In this document: piece after piece, positions 7,283-14,643 of the stretch | Layout of the letters: every line of letters begins with the position of its first letter | How positions within the stretch are numbered: position 1 is the first letter of the stretch | NCBI GenBank assembly: GCA_021807845.1 | Contig: JAKBCM010000016.1 | Coordinates: 1 to 14,643 of the forward strand | Length of the DNA: 14,643 bases | Direction: 5' to 3' | Source of the DNA: Pseudomonadota bacterium | GTDB lineage: Bacteria > Pseudomonadota > Gammaproteobacteria > Legionellales > Legionellaceae | The notes under the pieces: generated by a model | What the model saw: the letters and a program-made list of their open reading frames with translations, nothing else | What the model was told of the DNA's origin: nothing | Databases searched by the model: none | Program-made: the position numbers and the translations under genes

Positions 7283-9088
7283 CTATTTTTTTCGATCTGT
7301 TTGAAAGACAGCCATAAACGCTTCTTGTGGGATTTCAACATGTCCCACTTGTTTCATGCGTTTTTTCCCAGCTTTTTGTTTTTCCAGTAACTTGCGTTTG
7401 CGAGTCACATCACCCCCATAGCATTTTGCGGTTACGTTTTTACGTAAGGCTTTGACGGTTTGCCTTGCAATAATGTGGCTGCCAATAGCAGCCTGAATGG
7501 CTACATCAAACATTTGCCGAGGGATAAGTTCTCTCATTTTGTCAACCAAAGCTTTGCCACGACTATTCGACGCACCGCGGTGGACAATCACCGCAAGCGC
7601 ATCTACGCGCTCACTGTTGATTAATATATCGAGCTTGACCAAGTCTGCTTCTTCAAATCTTAAAAAATTATAATCTAAAGAAGCATAACCGCGACTCACA
7701 GATTTTAATCTGTCAAAAAAATCAGAGACGACCTCATTCATGGGTAGGTCGTAGGTCACCGAAACTTGACGGCCGCTATAGGTCATGTTGACTTGCACGC
7801 CTCGACGTTCAACACACAAAGTAATCACTTGCCCTAGATAATCTTGTGGGACCAAAATATTTGCTCGCACAATGGGTTCTAACATTTGTTTGATTTGTTG
7901 GGTAGGGGGTAGGCGTGAAGGATTATCTATCATGATGGTTTCATCTTTGGTGGTGATGATTTGATAAATAACCGTCGGTGCTGTTGAAATTAACTCTAAG
8001 TTGTATTCGCGCTCAAGCCTTTCTTGGACAATTTCCATGTGTAGCATCCCAAGAAAGCCACAACGAAAGCCAAATCCTAAAGCGTCTGATGATTCTGGTT
8101 CGTAAAAAAGAGACGCATCGTTGAGACTTAATTTAGCCAATGCTTCACGAAACGCTTCAAAATCATCGGAGCTGATAGGAAATAGACCGGCATAAACTTG
8201 AGGCTTGACGCGTTTAAATCCTGGTAATGGTTTAGAGGCTTGATTTTTTTCAAGGGTCAATGTATCGCCGACAGGGGCGCCTTGAATTTCTTTAATTCCG
8301 GCAACCAAGTAGCCTACTTCTCCAGCTTGTAACACCTCTTTAGGCGTACGTTTGGGAGTAAAAATACCGACTTGATCCACTTCATAGGTTCGCCCAGTCG
8401 ACATGACGCGCATTTTGTCCCCTTTGCGTACGGCGCCATTAACGATACGTATCAAAGAAACGACACCCAAATAGCTGTCAAACCAAGAATCAATAATAAG
8501 TGCTTGTAGAGGGGCTGTAATGTCACCGACTGGAGGAGGGATGCGAGTTACGATGGCTTCCAGAACATCTTGTACTCCCAATCCACTTTTTGCACTGACA
8601 CGTATGGCGTCATGCGCATCTAAGCCAATGATGTCTTCAATTTCTGTGATGACTCGCTCAGGCTCGGCTTGGACTAAATCAATTTTGTTTAACACAGGTA
8701 AGACTTCAAGTGATTGATCAATCGCTGTGTAGCAAACGGCAACCGTTTGCGCTTCAACACCCTGGGCTGCATCAACGACTAATATAGCTCCTTCACAGGC
8801 AGCGAGAGATCTAGATACCTCATAGCTGAAATCGACGTGTCCTGGTGTATCAATGAAATTAAGTAGATAGGTTTTACCCTCTTTTGAAGTGTAATTGAGA
8901 GATACGCTTTGAGCTTTGATGGTGATGCCGCGTTCACGCTCAATATCCATCGAATCGAGTACTTGCGCCTCCATTTCACGATCAGACAAACCACCACATA
9001 GTTGAATAAAACGATCAGCTAACGTTGATTTGCCATGATCGATATGGGCAATAATAGAAAAATTACGGATCCGAGATAAATCACTCAC
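7283..9088 (-). CDS. lepA: Elongation factor 4 (LepA GTPase)
   Basis: A 601-residue translational GTPase (E. coli LepA is 599) that acts on the ribosome. The GTP-binding motifs are AHIDHGKST (14-22), DTPGH (80-84) and NKID (134-137). The switch I region has RERGITIKA. The EF-G-like domains follow, and the C-terminal domain carries the LepA-specific [20 protein letters not shown] stretch. The start is GTG at 9088: an in-frame TAG lies four codons upstream, and a modest TAGG Shine-Dalgarno (9097-9100) is eight bases away. It is first in the lepA-lepB-DUF4845-rnc operon. No strong promoter is evident; a TAAAAT on the - strand about 30 bp upstream is the best -10 candidate but has no matching -35. 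Confidence 0.97.
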   Translation of the reverse strand: MSDLSRIRNFSIIAHIDHGKSTLADRFIQLCGGLSDREMEAQVLDSMDIERERGITIKAQSVSLNYTSKEGKTYLLNFIDTPGHVDFSYEVSRSLAACEGAILVVDAAQGVEAQTVAVCYTAIDQSLEVLPVLNKIDLVQAEPERVITEIEDIIGLDAHDAIRVSAKSGLGVQDVLEAIVTRIPPPVGDITAPLQALIIDSWFDSYLGVVSLIRIVNGAVRKGDKMRVMSTGRTYEVDQVGIFTPKRTPKEVLQAGEVGYLVAGIKEIQGAPVGDTLTLEKNQASKPLPGFKRVKPQVYAGLFPISSDDFEAFREALAKLSLNDASLFYEPESSDALGFGFRCGFLGMLHMEIVQERLEREYNLELISTAPTVIYQIITTKDETIMIDNPSRLPPTQQIKQMLEPIVRANILVPQDYLGQVITLCVERRGVQVNMTYSGRQVSVTYDLPMNEVVSDFFDRLKSVSRGYASLDYNFLRFEEADLVKLDILINSERVDALAVIVHRGASNSRGKALVDKMRELIPRQMFDVAIQAAIGSHIIARQTVKALRKNVTAKCYGGDVTRKRKLLEKQKAGKKRMKQVGHVEIPQEAFMAVFQTDRKK

Positions 9089-9425
9089 CTGAAATGCCTA
9101 TGAATAAATTGCCACATTTTAGCCTATTTACAAACGATTCTCTACAGTGCGCCGAGGATAGGGACTCGAGAGTTGTTGAATGCGTCTTGTTTTGATAAAA
9201 TTAAAACCAATTTGACTCTAATTATTATGATAAAATCATTTCATCAAAAGAGTTGATGACCCAGTCTTTCCCATATATCTACGTCATGTCGAGCTTTGCG
9301 AGACATCTCCAACCTATCAGGAGAGCCCTCACGTTGTTTGGGATGACGCCCGTTTTGACTGATGTTTGCCCCAAAAGGGCTAGAGCGCTTAGGAGAGATT
9401 TTCTAAATTTTGGAGAAAACTGCAA
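9089..9425. other. Intergenic region upstream of lepA
   Basis: This 337-bp stretch holds the lepA leader near its left end, an AT-rich block around 9190-9245, and the REP-like hairpin at 9282-9348. TTGACT (9212-9217) and TAAAAT (9231-9236) on + are only 13 bp apart, too close for a normal promoter. A short open frame at 9256-9429 runs through the hairpin and is judged chance. No RNA gene was recognised. Confidence 0.5.
9282..9348. repeat. REP-like hairpin made of two inverted repeat units
   Basis: Two 29-bp arms (9282-9310 and 9320-9348) flank a 9-base loop. The outer CGTCAT/ATGACG and inner ATCTCC-type ends pair well, and the middle is diverged. Each arm on its own resembles the unit at 5259-5286, the left arm in reverse complement. 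This is the inverted-pair arrangement seen in BIME-type intergenic elements. There is no T-run on either side, so it is not a standard terminator. Confidence 0.65.
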
Positions 9426-9593
9426 ATGATGTCTATTTTTAAAAAACCTGAAAACCGTTCGGTTGTGATTCCTAGTGTTATATTGGATGATGATACCTGT
9501 ACTCTTTCTATCATCGAGAGCAACTCTCATATATCCAAATTTTTTGTAGGTTGGATATATGAGAGTTGCACCCAATACATACAATATCATTGA
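9426..9593 (+). CDS. Possible small protein, 55 codons
   Basis: An ORF beginning ATGATG with a good Shine-Dalgarno (GGAGA, 9412-9416, nine bases upstream) and a stop TGA at 9591. The product starts MMSIFKKPENRSVVIPSVIL and continues with an acidic run (DDD). No family is recognised and no signal peptide or membrane helix is seen. Its second half spans a perfect 19-bp inverted repeat, so that part of the protein may be altered sequence: the ORF could be the 5' remnant of a gene whose end was lost when the repeat formed. It ends 54 bp before mltB on the same strand. Confidence 0.35.
   Translation: MMSIFKKPENRSVVIPSVILDDDTCTLSIIESNSHISKFFVGWIYESCTQYIQYH
9520..9569. repeat. Perfect 19-bp inverted repeat
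   Basis: GCAACTCTCATATATCCAA at 9520-9538 is the exact reverse complement of 9551-9569, with a 12-base loop between. The structure is a strong stem but lacks a following T-run on either strand, so it is not an obvious rho-independent terminator. It lies inside the possible small ORF and about 80 bp before mltB. It could be an operator, an RNA hairpin or a rearrangement scar. Confidence 0.85.
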
Positions 9594-9647
9594 AAAATTT
9601 AAAGAATATAGAGATGATAGCACAACGTTATTTTTAATAGGTGAATC

Positions 9648-10667
9648 ATGCGCTACTTGTGCAAGCTGTTTATTGCCACATTTTTATCAATGGTAACTTA
9701 TTGTTCCTTTGCCGATCAGTCATTACTCAAACGAAAAGATGTTCAACATTTTATCAACCAAATGGTTAAACAACATCATTTTGAAAAGAAACAATTGGTA
9801 GCGATTATCAAAGAGGCGCAATTTCAACCTCAAATCATTGAATCCATGGATAAACCATTTGAAAAGAAAACCTGGGATGTTTATAAAGCATTGTTTCTCA
9901 CGCCAGAGCGTGTACAAGCAGGGGTAGATTTCTGGCAAGCCAACCATGAAGCTCTGGCAAGAGCTGAAAAACAATACGGTGTTCCTGCACAAGTGATTGT
10001 GGCGATCATTGGTGTAGAAACCTTATATGGTAAACATCAAGGGACATATCGGGTGTTAGATGCATTGACAACCCTTGCCTTTTATTATCCTAAGCGCTCA
10101 CCGTTTTTTACCAAAGAATTAGGTGAGTTTTTGTTGCTTTGCCGTGAGCAAGGTGTTTCTGCTACACAATATTTAGGATCTTATGCCGGTGCCATGGGTA
10201 AGCCCCAATTTATGCCTAGTAGCTATCGGTATTATGCGGTTGATTTTACCGGGAATGGTAAAAAAGATTTGATGAACAATGATAGTGATGCGATTGGAAG
10301 TGTGGCTAACTATCTGCATCATCATGGTTGGAGAATGGATGGCGGTGTGGCTCAATTCGTAAAAATGCATGGATCAGGCTATAAACATCTTGAAACCAAT
10401 ACCAAAATGCCGAATTACTCATTCAAGCATTTGATTGCGTCAGGCGTGGTGCCCACTTCAGCAGTCGTTGATCATCCTAAAAAAGCGGGGTTGATTGAAC
10501 TTTTCACCCAAAATGGTGAAGAGTATTGGTTGGCTTATCCAAATTTTTATGTCATTACGCACTATAATACAAGTCCTCAATATGCCCTCGTGGTCTATTT
10601 ATTTTCAGAGGAACTTTATAATCAATGGGCTTTGGAGCATCGTAACAATGCTCATCCTTATGGATAG
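9648..10667 (+). CDS. mltB: Lytic murein transglycosylase B
   Basis: A 339-residue lytic transglycosylase of the MltB family, which cleaves peptidoglycan glycan strands to leave 1,6-anhydro-muramyl ends. A signal peptide covers about 1-22, with cleavage likely after CSFA. C19 is preceded by TY, which does not form a lipobox, so this form is probably soluble in the periplasm, unlike lipoprotein MltB. The catalytic glutamate is E124 in IIGVETLYGKHQGTYRVLDA. The family motifs GAMGKPQFMPSSY (181-193) and the EF-hand-like DFTGNGKKDL (199-208) before DAIGSVANYLHHHGW are intact. The ATG has an AGGTG Shine-Dalgarno. A weak promoter (TTGAAA 9590-9595, GATGAT 9613-9618) may lie upstream. It is followed 14 bp later by gspL. 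Confidence 0.93.
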   Translation: MRYLCKLFIATFLSMVTYCSFADQSLLKRKDVQHFINQMVKQHHFEKKQLVAIIKEAQFQPQIIESMDKPFEKKTWDVYKALFLTPERVQAGVDFWQANHEALARAEKQYGVPAQVIVAIIGVETLYGKHQGTYRVLDALTTLAFYYPKRSPFFTKELGEFLLLCREQGVSATQYLGSYAGAMGKPQFMPSSYRYYAVDFTGNGKKDLMNNDSDAIGSVANYLHHHGWRMDGGVAQFVKMHGSGYKHLETNTKMPNYSFKHLIASGVVPTSAVVDHPKKAGLIELFTQNGEEYWLAYPNFYVITHYNTSPQYALVVYLFSEELYNQWALEHRNNAHPYG

Positions 10668-10681
10668 GTGAGTGCTGATCT

Positions 10682-11833
10682 ATGGCGACATGCATTTTAT
10701 TTGCTGAGCAGCTTGATGACGAGCAATGCTTGAGTATTGTCTTTGATCAAAATGATCAGGTTATCGAGCCTTTGGCCAAACGTCCTTTGTCTGAGATCAG
10801 AGCACTTCAGAGTGGGGCGCGAACCATTGTTGTGTTACCTTCCGTGTGTAGTAGCTTTCATCGTCTTGACTTACCTTGGCTTTCAGAACGTAAAAGTAGG
10901 GAGGCTATTCCTTATGCGTTGGAAGAAGAGTTGGCCCAATCGGTTTCCACCTTACATTTTTCTTTTGAAAGACAATATTATCAGAATAATCAATATCTCG
11001 TGGTGGTTACTGATAAGCAGTATTTAGTCGATGTAATGGCAAAGCTTGATCAATTATCTATCGATTTTCAAGTCCTCACACTTGATTGGTTTGCATTAAA
11101 GGAAAATGAGGCATGTGTCACAGAAGATGGGTTGTTGGTTTATGACAAGACTTTTATCGGTGCCTTGCCTCGAGAGCTGGCTACAGAATATTTAGAGCGC
11201 AATGATAAGAATAGCGAGATTTTTTACTTCAATAATAGTATGTCATCCTTAAAACAGGAGCGTTGGACAACAATAGATGATTCATCCTTCTCATGGATTG
11301 CAGCACGCTTGTTGAAAGGCAATATGATGAATCTGTGTCAAGGTGATCTGTTGCATGATAACAGCCAAAAATCAGTGCGCAAATGGTACTACATCGCGTG
11401 TGCCATGTTCGGTGTATTGATCGTTTCGGTATTGTTATGCAAAGGCATCTCTCTTTATATGCTCAATAGAGAAATCAGCGCCCTTGATAAAAAAATTGCG
11501 GTGATTTACCGTGAATTTTTTCCAGAATCGAAGACTGTTATTAGTCCTAAGTTTCGTATCGAGCAATTACTCAAATCTAATCTTGGCAACGAAAATGAGG
11601 CGCTTCTATGGATTTTGTTAAGTAAATTAGGCAAGGTAGACGATGTGAAAAAAGTCACGATTGAGCAGTTTCGTTTTCAAGGCAAAGTCTTAAGCGTGAC
11701 GCTTGCTGCGCCAGATTTTTCTACCTTGGAACATTTGGAGCTTAGCTTGCAAAAGGCCCATGTAAAAGTAACACAGCAGCAAGCGTCATCGCAAGAGCAT
11801 CAGGTCATAGCCACTCTGGAGTTAAAAATGTGA
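10682..11833 (+). CDS. gspL: Type II secretion system protein GspL
   Basis: A 383-residue bitopic inner-membrane protein of the type II secretion assembly platform. GspL ties the cytoplasmic ATPase GspE to the membrane and pairs with GspM. The cytoplasmic actin-like domain is about 1-225 and ends in the family motif NLCQGDL (217-223). One membrane helix follows at about 235-256, then a periplasmic coil with YREFFPE (276-282), which corresponds to the YRQLFP-like motif of other GspL proteins, and a ferredoxin-like fold to the end. Its start overlaps no gene; a weak AGGTGAG lies over the mltB stop. The stop overlaps the gspM start. In Legionella the equivalent pair is lspL-lspM. Confidence 0.9.
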   Translation: MATCILFAEQLDDEQCLSIVFDQNDQVIEPLAKRPLSEIRALQSGARTIVVLPSVCSSFHRLDLPWLSERKSREAIPYALEEELAQSVSTLHFSFERQYYQNNQYLVVVTDKQYLVDVMAKLDQLSIDFQVLTLDWFALKENEACVTEDGLLVYDKTFIGALPRELATEYLERNDKNSEIFYFNNSMSSLKQERWTTIDDSSFSWIAARLLKGNMMNLCQGDLLHDNSQKSVRKWYYIACAMFGVLIVSVLLCKGISLYMLNREISALDKKIAVIYREFFPESKTVISPKFRIEQLLKSNLGNENEALLWILLSKLGKVDDVKKVTIEQFRFQGKVLSVTLAAPDFSTLEHLELSLQKAHVKVTQQQASSQEHQVIATLELKM

Positions 11834-12312
11834 AGGGATCTCTCATAACTTATTGGCATCAATTGAATGAGCGAGAACATTTGGTGCTTGCGGCAGGCGC
11901 CATCATAACTGTTTTTTATTTATTTTATTTGATTATTTATTCGCCATTGTCACATGCTGTTCGTCATAAAACGGGTCTCCTTGCTGAAAAACAAGAGACT
12001 TTGGTTTGGATAGAAGAAGCTCGTAAAAGTTATAAAAAGCAAAAGCCTCGAGAGTCATTGGCAAGCAGTCAATTATTAACGGTCTTAGCCGATCATTTAA
12101 ATACGACCTCATTTAAGCAATTTCCTTATCAACTACAACAAACAGCTACGAGTGACATTCAGCTGAATTTTGATAAAGTACCCTACAATGCTTTTATGAC
12201 TTGGTTTTGGTCCATGAATCAAAAATATGCACTAAACATGAAGCAATTTAATGTGTTTAAGTCGGATGTACCGGGAATTGTCAAGCTCACGATGATCATC
12301 TCAACACACTAG
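11830..12312 (+). CDS. gspM: Type II secretion system protein GspM
   Basis: A 160-residue small bitopic membrane protein, of usual size for GspM, which binds GspL in the inner membrane. A short cytoplasmic start with NEREH (13-17) precedes one helix at about 19-39, then a coil and a ferredoxin-like periplasmic domain (about 80-158). The start is GTG, overlapping the gspL stop by four bases (GTGA). GGAG at 11818-11821 sits eight bases upstream, which indicates coupled translation. Identification rests mainly on topology, size and the gspL partner, as GspM sequences are weakly conserved. No gspC or gspN follows. The TAG stop is shared with the first bases of repeat module A. Confidence 0.85.
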   Translation: MKGSLITYWHQLNEREHLVLAAGAIITVFYLFYLIIYSPLSHAVRHKTGLLAEKQETLVWIEEARKSYKKQKPRESLASSQLLTVLADHLNTTSFKQFPYQLQQTATSDIQLNFDKVPYNAFMTWFWSMNQKYALNMKQFNVFKSDVPGIVKLTMIISTH

Positions 12313-12435
12313 GGTCTGTTGACGATTCATTTTTGCAAATTCTCTATGATCCCTACGTAGCGAGGCGTGTCAGCGGTATCTATAGTTCTACTGGATGACT
12401 CGTAGGAGCAAGACAAAATCGGTCGCTGTAGCAGC
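12309..12435. repeat. Mosaic repeat, modules A, C and B
   Basis: Module A (12309-12332) begins at CTAG, which includes the gspM stop codon. Then come GATCCCT (12348-12354) leading into module C (CCCTACGTAGCGAGGCGTGT), GGATGAC (12393-12399) and module B (12405-12420), followed by CGCTGTA and a small GCTG-TAG-CAGC hairpin. All but C are clearly shared with 5259-5348, in a different order. It fills the gap between the convergent gspM and SPOR-lipoprotein genes. No terminator-like hairpin with a T-run is present. Confidence 0.6.
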
Positions 12436-12458
12436 TTTTCATCATAGAAGGATGCTCA

Positions 12459-13001
12459 TCACTCATCGAGCCCATTTTGGACGTTCTTCCAAGATTGAAT
12501 AGCAGCTTGTTGTTGCACATCCGTTGGCAATTGTTTTAAAGCTTGAACAGCCGCATCTTTATTGGGGTAAGAGCCATATACCCCTTTGTAATATGTTTTA
12601 CCTTCTCTCTGATATTCTACTTCTGCTGAGCGCTCACTTTTGGGCGCTTTAAATAATGTGCCAGCAACATCGGCTGCTTTTTCACTATTTGATAATTCAA
12701 TGGTATACCCTTCGGCACTTTGACTCTTCACCCAGGATTTATCGAGATCTTTATGAGAAGTAGGTGCATTCGATGTGCCTACAAAATAAGTATTGGGGAC
12801 TGAAACGGGTTTTTTATCTTGTGGTTCGTCAGGATAATTATTGTCTACGTAGGTGGTGCTTTCATATCCTTCTGAATACAGTTCTGCATTATCATATTTA
12901 AAAGGTTGATAATTAGTCACAACCGTTGATGTATCTGTGGTACAAGCGGAGATCCCAGAAATGCAAAGACAGATACAAAGAATGCGATTTTTGTTGAACA
13001 T
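12459..13001 (-). CDS. SPOR-domain lipoprotein
   Basis: A 180-residue exported lipoprotein. The N-terminal signal ends in the lipobox ISAC, with C20 as the lipidated residue. T21 and T22 follow, so the Lol system would probably carry it to the outer membrane. A low-complexity linker rich in N, Y, D and T spans about 25-90. A SPOR-like domain at about 92-175 includes VKSQSAEGYTIELSNS, YYKGVYGSYPNKDAAVQALK and the final QSWKNVQ. SPOR domains bind glycan strands lacking stem peptides, mostly at the division site, so a role in septal wall remodelling is likely. GAGAG at 13007-13011 precedes the ATG by five bases. It is divergent from dgt. It is not confidently a named gene (RlpA, DamX and DedD have other layouts). 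Confidence 0.75.
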   Translation of the reverse strand: MFNKNRILCICLCISGISACTTDTSTVVTNYQPFKYDNAELYSEGYESTTYVDNNYPDEPQDKKPVSVPNTYFVGTSNAPTSHKDLDKSWVKSQSAEGYTIELSNSEKAADVAGTLFKAPKSERSAEVEYQREGKTYYKGVYGSYPNKDAAVQALKQLPTDVQQQAAIQSWKNVQNGLDE

Positions 13002-13100
13002 GATATCTCTCTTTTTGGTATGAGGTATGTCCTAATCATGTTATCTGCAAATGAACAATTAACTTTAGAAAAATGGATCAATCTTGATGCAAAATAGAGG

Positions 13101-13136
13101 TATACTGCTTTTTTGAGGTTTAATTACTCCCTAAGG
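13101..13136 (+). promoter_or_regulatory. Possible -10 box and start-deciding RBS of dgt
   Basis: TATACT at 13101-13106 is a good -10 box, though no clear -35 lies 16-18 bp upstream. TAAGG at 13132-13136 is six bases before the ATG at 13143. If transcription starts near 13112, a TTG start at 13113 would be leaderless, so the ATG is preferred. Confidence 0.4.
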
Positions 13137-13142
13137 TATTTT

Positions 13143-14465
13143 ATGTGGACTCAGCGTCGCTCAGGACAAACACATCAACGCGGTAGTCATGATCATCGTT
13201 CTCCTTATGAAAGAGACAGAACACGCGTGATCCACTGCCCAGCTTTTAGACGACTACAGCGAAAAACCCAAATTCTTGGTACTGACGAAGGTGATTTTCA
13301 TCGCACTCGGTTAACTCATTCATTAGAAGTTGCATCGATTGGTTGTAGTATTGTGACGCATCTTCTTGCCAATTCGGAGCTCAATGGGTTATCAGCTATT
13401 TTGCCCAGTGATGATCTCATCAGCACCATTTGTTTGTTGCATGATATTGGTCATCCTCCTTTTGGGCATGGCGGAGAAGTGGCCTTGAATTTCAAAATGC
13501 GTCTTCATGGTGGTTTTGAAGGAAATGCGCACACTTTACGTTTATTGACTAAGGTGGAGGGAAGTTATGGTCCTTATGGCCTTGATTTAACGCGAAGAGC
13601 TTTGCTTGGTATCCTTAAATATCCTGTCAATTGGACTCGTGTTGTAGCAAAAAATCTTCCTCGGGTTGAGGAGTCATTCAGTAAGACCATTCGTATTAAT
13701 GACTGGTTACCGCCTAAGGCCTACTTTGATTGTGAGCAACCTGAAGTGGATTGGCTACTCAATCCGTTCAATGAAGAAGATCGAGCGCTGTTTTGTTCCT
13801 TAAATAAAATGCCTACTAAGAGTCAACATGGAACCGCTGCATTTCATACTTTTGATTGTTCAATCATGGATATTGCGGATGATATCGCTTATGGAGTTCA
13901 TGATCTAGAGGATGCAATTCATCTCTATTTGATCAATCGCGACCATTTAGACACAGAAACTTTTAGACAATTGTTGGCTGAAACTTCCTTGATAAAATAC
14001 CATGGCTCTTTGCTGGATTCTTTATTTCATTCGGCGATACATGTACGTAAAGAAGCCATTGGAGAAATGGTAAATTATTTTATTACTGCTACTCAAATTG
14101 ATGTGATTCATGATGCTTTTGATAATCATTTGCTTAAATACAACATGGTTTTGCTTCCTGAAGCAAAAGCATTACTAGATTATTTAACACAGTGTATTTA
14201 CCAACATGTGATTGACTCACAAGAGGCCCGCACGTTTGAATATGGCGGACAGACTGTCGTTTTACGGTTGTTTGAGGCGATTAGCTCAAATCCTGCCAGT
14301 TTATTAGATATTAAAAATCGAGCATTGTTTCATCAAGCAAAAAATGAACATGAGGCTCTACGAGTAGTTTGTGATTACATTGCAAATATGACAGATGAAT
14401 ATGCTTATCGCATGCATGAGCGCTTATTCGGTTTTAATACGCGAACCATTTTTGAGCGATTGTAA
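13143..14465 (+). CDS. dgt: Deoxyguanosinetriphosphate triphosphohydrolase
   Basis: A 440-residue HD-domain enzyme that hydrolyses dGTP, and possibly other dNTPs, to deoxynucleoside and triphosphate, so tuning the dNTP pool. The metal-binding HD set is present: H59 in RLTHSLEVA, H100-D101 in LLHDIGHPPFGHGGE, and D246/D247 in DIADDIAYGVHDLEDAI. The N-terminal ERDRTRVIHCPAFRRLQRKTQ and C-terminal DEYAYRMHERLFG are typical of the family. The length fits the dGTPase-like group (about 440) rather than E. coli Dgt (505), so substrate range is less certain. An in-frame TTG at 13113 would add ten residues, but the ATG at 13143 has a proper Shine-Dalgarno and is chosen. It is convergent with the tRNA-Glu gene, 20 bp away. 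Confidence 0.92.
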   Translation: MWTQRRSGQTHQRGSHDHRSPYERDRTRVIHCPAFRRLQRKTQILGTDEGDFHRTRLTHSLEVASIGCSIVTHLLANSELNGLSAILPSDDLISTICLLHDIGHPPFGHGGEVALNFKMRLHGGFEGNAHTLRLLTKVEGSYGPYGLDLTRRALLGILKYPVNWTRVVAKNLPRVEESFSKTIRINDWLPPKAYFDCEQPEVDWLLNPFNEEDRALFCSLNKMPTKSQHGTAAFHTFDCSIMDIADDIAYGVHDLEDAIHLYLINRDHLDTETFRQLLAETSLIKYHGSLLDSLFHSAIHVRKEAIGEMVNYFITATQIDVIHDAFDNHLLKYNMVLLPEAKALLDYLTQCIYQHVIDSQEARTFEYGGQTVVLRLFEAISSNPASLLDIKNRALFHQAKNEHEALRVVCDYIANMTDEYAYRMHERLFGFNTRTIFERL

Positions 14466-14485
14466 CGGCTCGATTTTGTTAAGAT

Positions 14486-14561
14486 TGGCGTCCCCAAGGG
14501 GATTCGAACCCCTGTTACCGCCGTGAAAGGGCGATGTCCTAGGCCTCTAGACGATGGGGAC
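14486..14561 (-). tRNA. tRNA-Glu (UUC)
   Basis: A complete 76-nt cloverleaf. On the - strand it begins GTCCCCATCGTCTAGAGGCC, the acceptor pairs with GGGGAC, and the discriminator base is G. The anticodon loop CTTTCAC reads UUC with U33, and the stem is TCGCC/GGCGG. The T arm is AGGGG-TTCGAAT-CCCCT. The 3' CCA is encoded at 14486-14488. Confidence 0.97.
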
Positions 14562-14592
14562 CTGGAACTTTTTGTGGTTGTAACAACTAAAA

Positions 14593-14643
14593 TGGCGTCC
14601 CCAAGGGGATTCGAACCCCTGTTTCTGCAGTGAGGGGGCGATG
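14593..14643 (-). tRNA. Partial tRNA-Glu-like gene, possibly degenerate
   Basis: The 3' 51 nt of a second tRNA whose T arm, acceptor strand and CCA are identical to the neighbouring tRNA-Glu; the rest is beyond the window. Its anticodon loop reads CCCTCAC, giving a CUC-like anticodon, but position 33 is C rather than the near-universal U. The stem TCGCC/TGCAG has two mismatches. It lies 31 bp before (5' on the - strand of) the normal copy, with a small TGGTTGT/ACAACTA inverted repeat between. It may be a pseudo-tRNA. Confidence 0.6.

Noticed and set aside
9212..9236. TTGACT and TAAAAT as a + strand promoter
   Set aside because: The spacing is only 13 bp.
9256..9429. 57-codon + ORF whose stop overlaps the ATG of the 9426 ORF
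   Set aside because: Much of it is the REP hairpin read through, and its Shine-Dalgarno is only three bases from the ATG. Coupling with the next ORF is tempting but unsupported.
9520..9569. Inverted repeat as rho-independent terminator
   Set aside because: No run of T follows the stem on either strand, and the stem is AT-rich.
9279..9623. 114-codon ORF on the - strand
   Set aside because: It runs through the REP hairpin and the inverted repeat, has low-complexity composition and resembles no family; it is antisense to the better-supported small ORF.
13113..13142. TTG start for dgt ten codons upstream
   Set aside because: No Shine-Dalgarno, a position at or near the likely transcription start, and a good site for the ATG at 13143.
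1..14643. CRISPR array, prophage, transposase or toxin-antitoxin module
   Set aside because: No regularly spaced repeats, phage genes, transposase ORF or recognisable toxin pair was found on either strand.

Overview
The window is an AT-rich gammaproteobacterial chromosome segment. It most resembles the Legionella/Coxiella side of the class. The grounds are the lepA-lepB-DUF4845-rnc block with a short 251-residue signal peptidase I, a stand-alone gspL-gspM pair (Legionella is known to split its type II secretion genes into several loci, one being lspLM), a DUF1840 gene, and a large alpha-helical repeat protein ending in RI-like leucine-rich repeats and a membrane hairpin. The genus is inference only.

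Left part (1-5284, all + strand): a 900-residue repeat protein that is probably cut by the left edge, a small DUF1840 protein, a YheS-type ABC-F ATPase, and an 80-codon unknown gene with a good promoter whose last codons come from a dispersed palindromic repeat. A mosaic of repeat modules fills 5259-5440.

Middle (5441-9088, - strand): one compact operon read right to left, lepA, lepB, DUF4845, rnc. Gaps are 10 and 22 bp, followed by an 11-bp overlap. It links a translation GTPase, the enzyme that removes signal peptides, and RNase III. The usual partner era does not follow rnc; repeats do.

9089-9647 is a 559-bp gap with a REP-like hairpin, a perfect 19-bp inverted repeat and one possible 55-codon gene.

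Right part: mltB-gspL-gspM on + forms a tight cluster (14-bp gap, then a 4-bp stop/start overlap) joining a peptidoglycan-cleaving enzyme to two inner-membrane parts of the type II secretion system. Another copy of the repeat modules abuts the gspM stop codon. A SPOR-domain lipoprotein gene (-) and a dGTP triphosphohydrolase gene (+) then diverge from a 141-bp spacer. The window closes with a normal tRNA-Glu(UUC) and the 3' part of a second, Glu-like but badly paired tRNA, both on -.

Most genes are housekeeping. The unusual content is the modular repeat protein at the left edge, the mosaic repeat family placed at gene borders, the inverted repeat inside the small ORF, and the aberrant tRNA.
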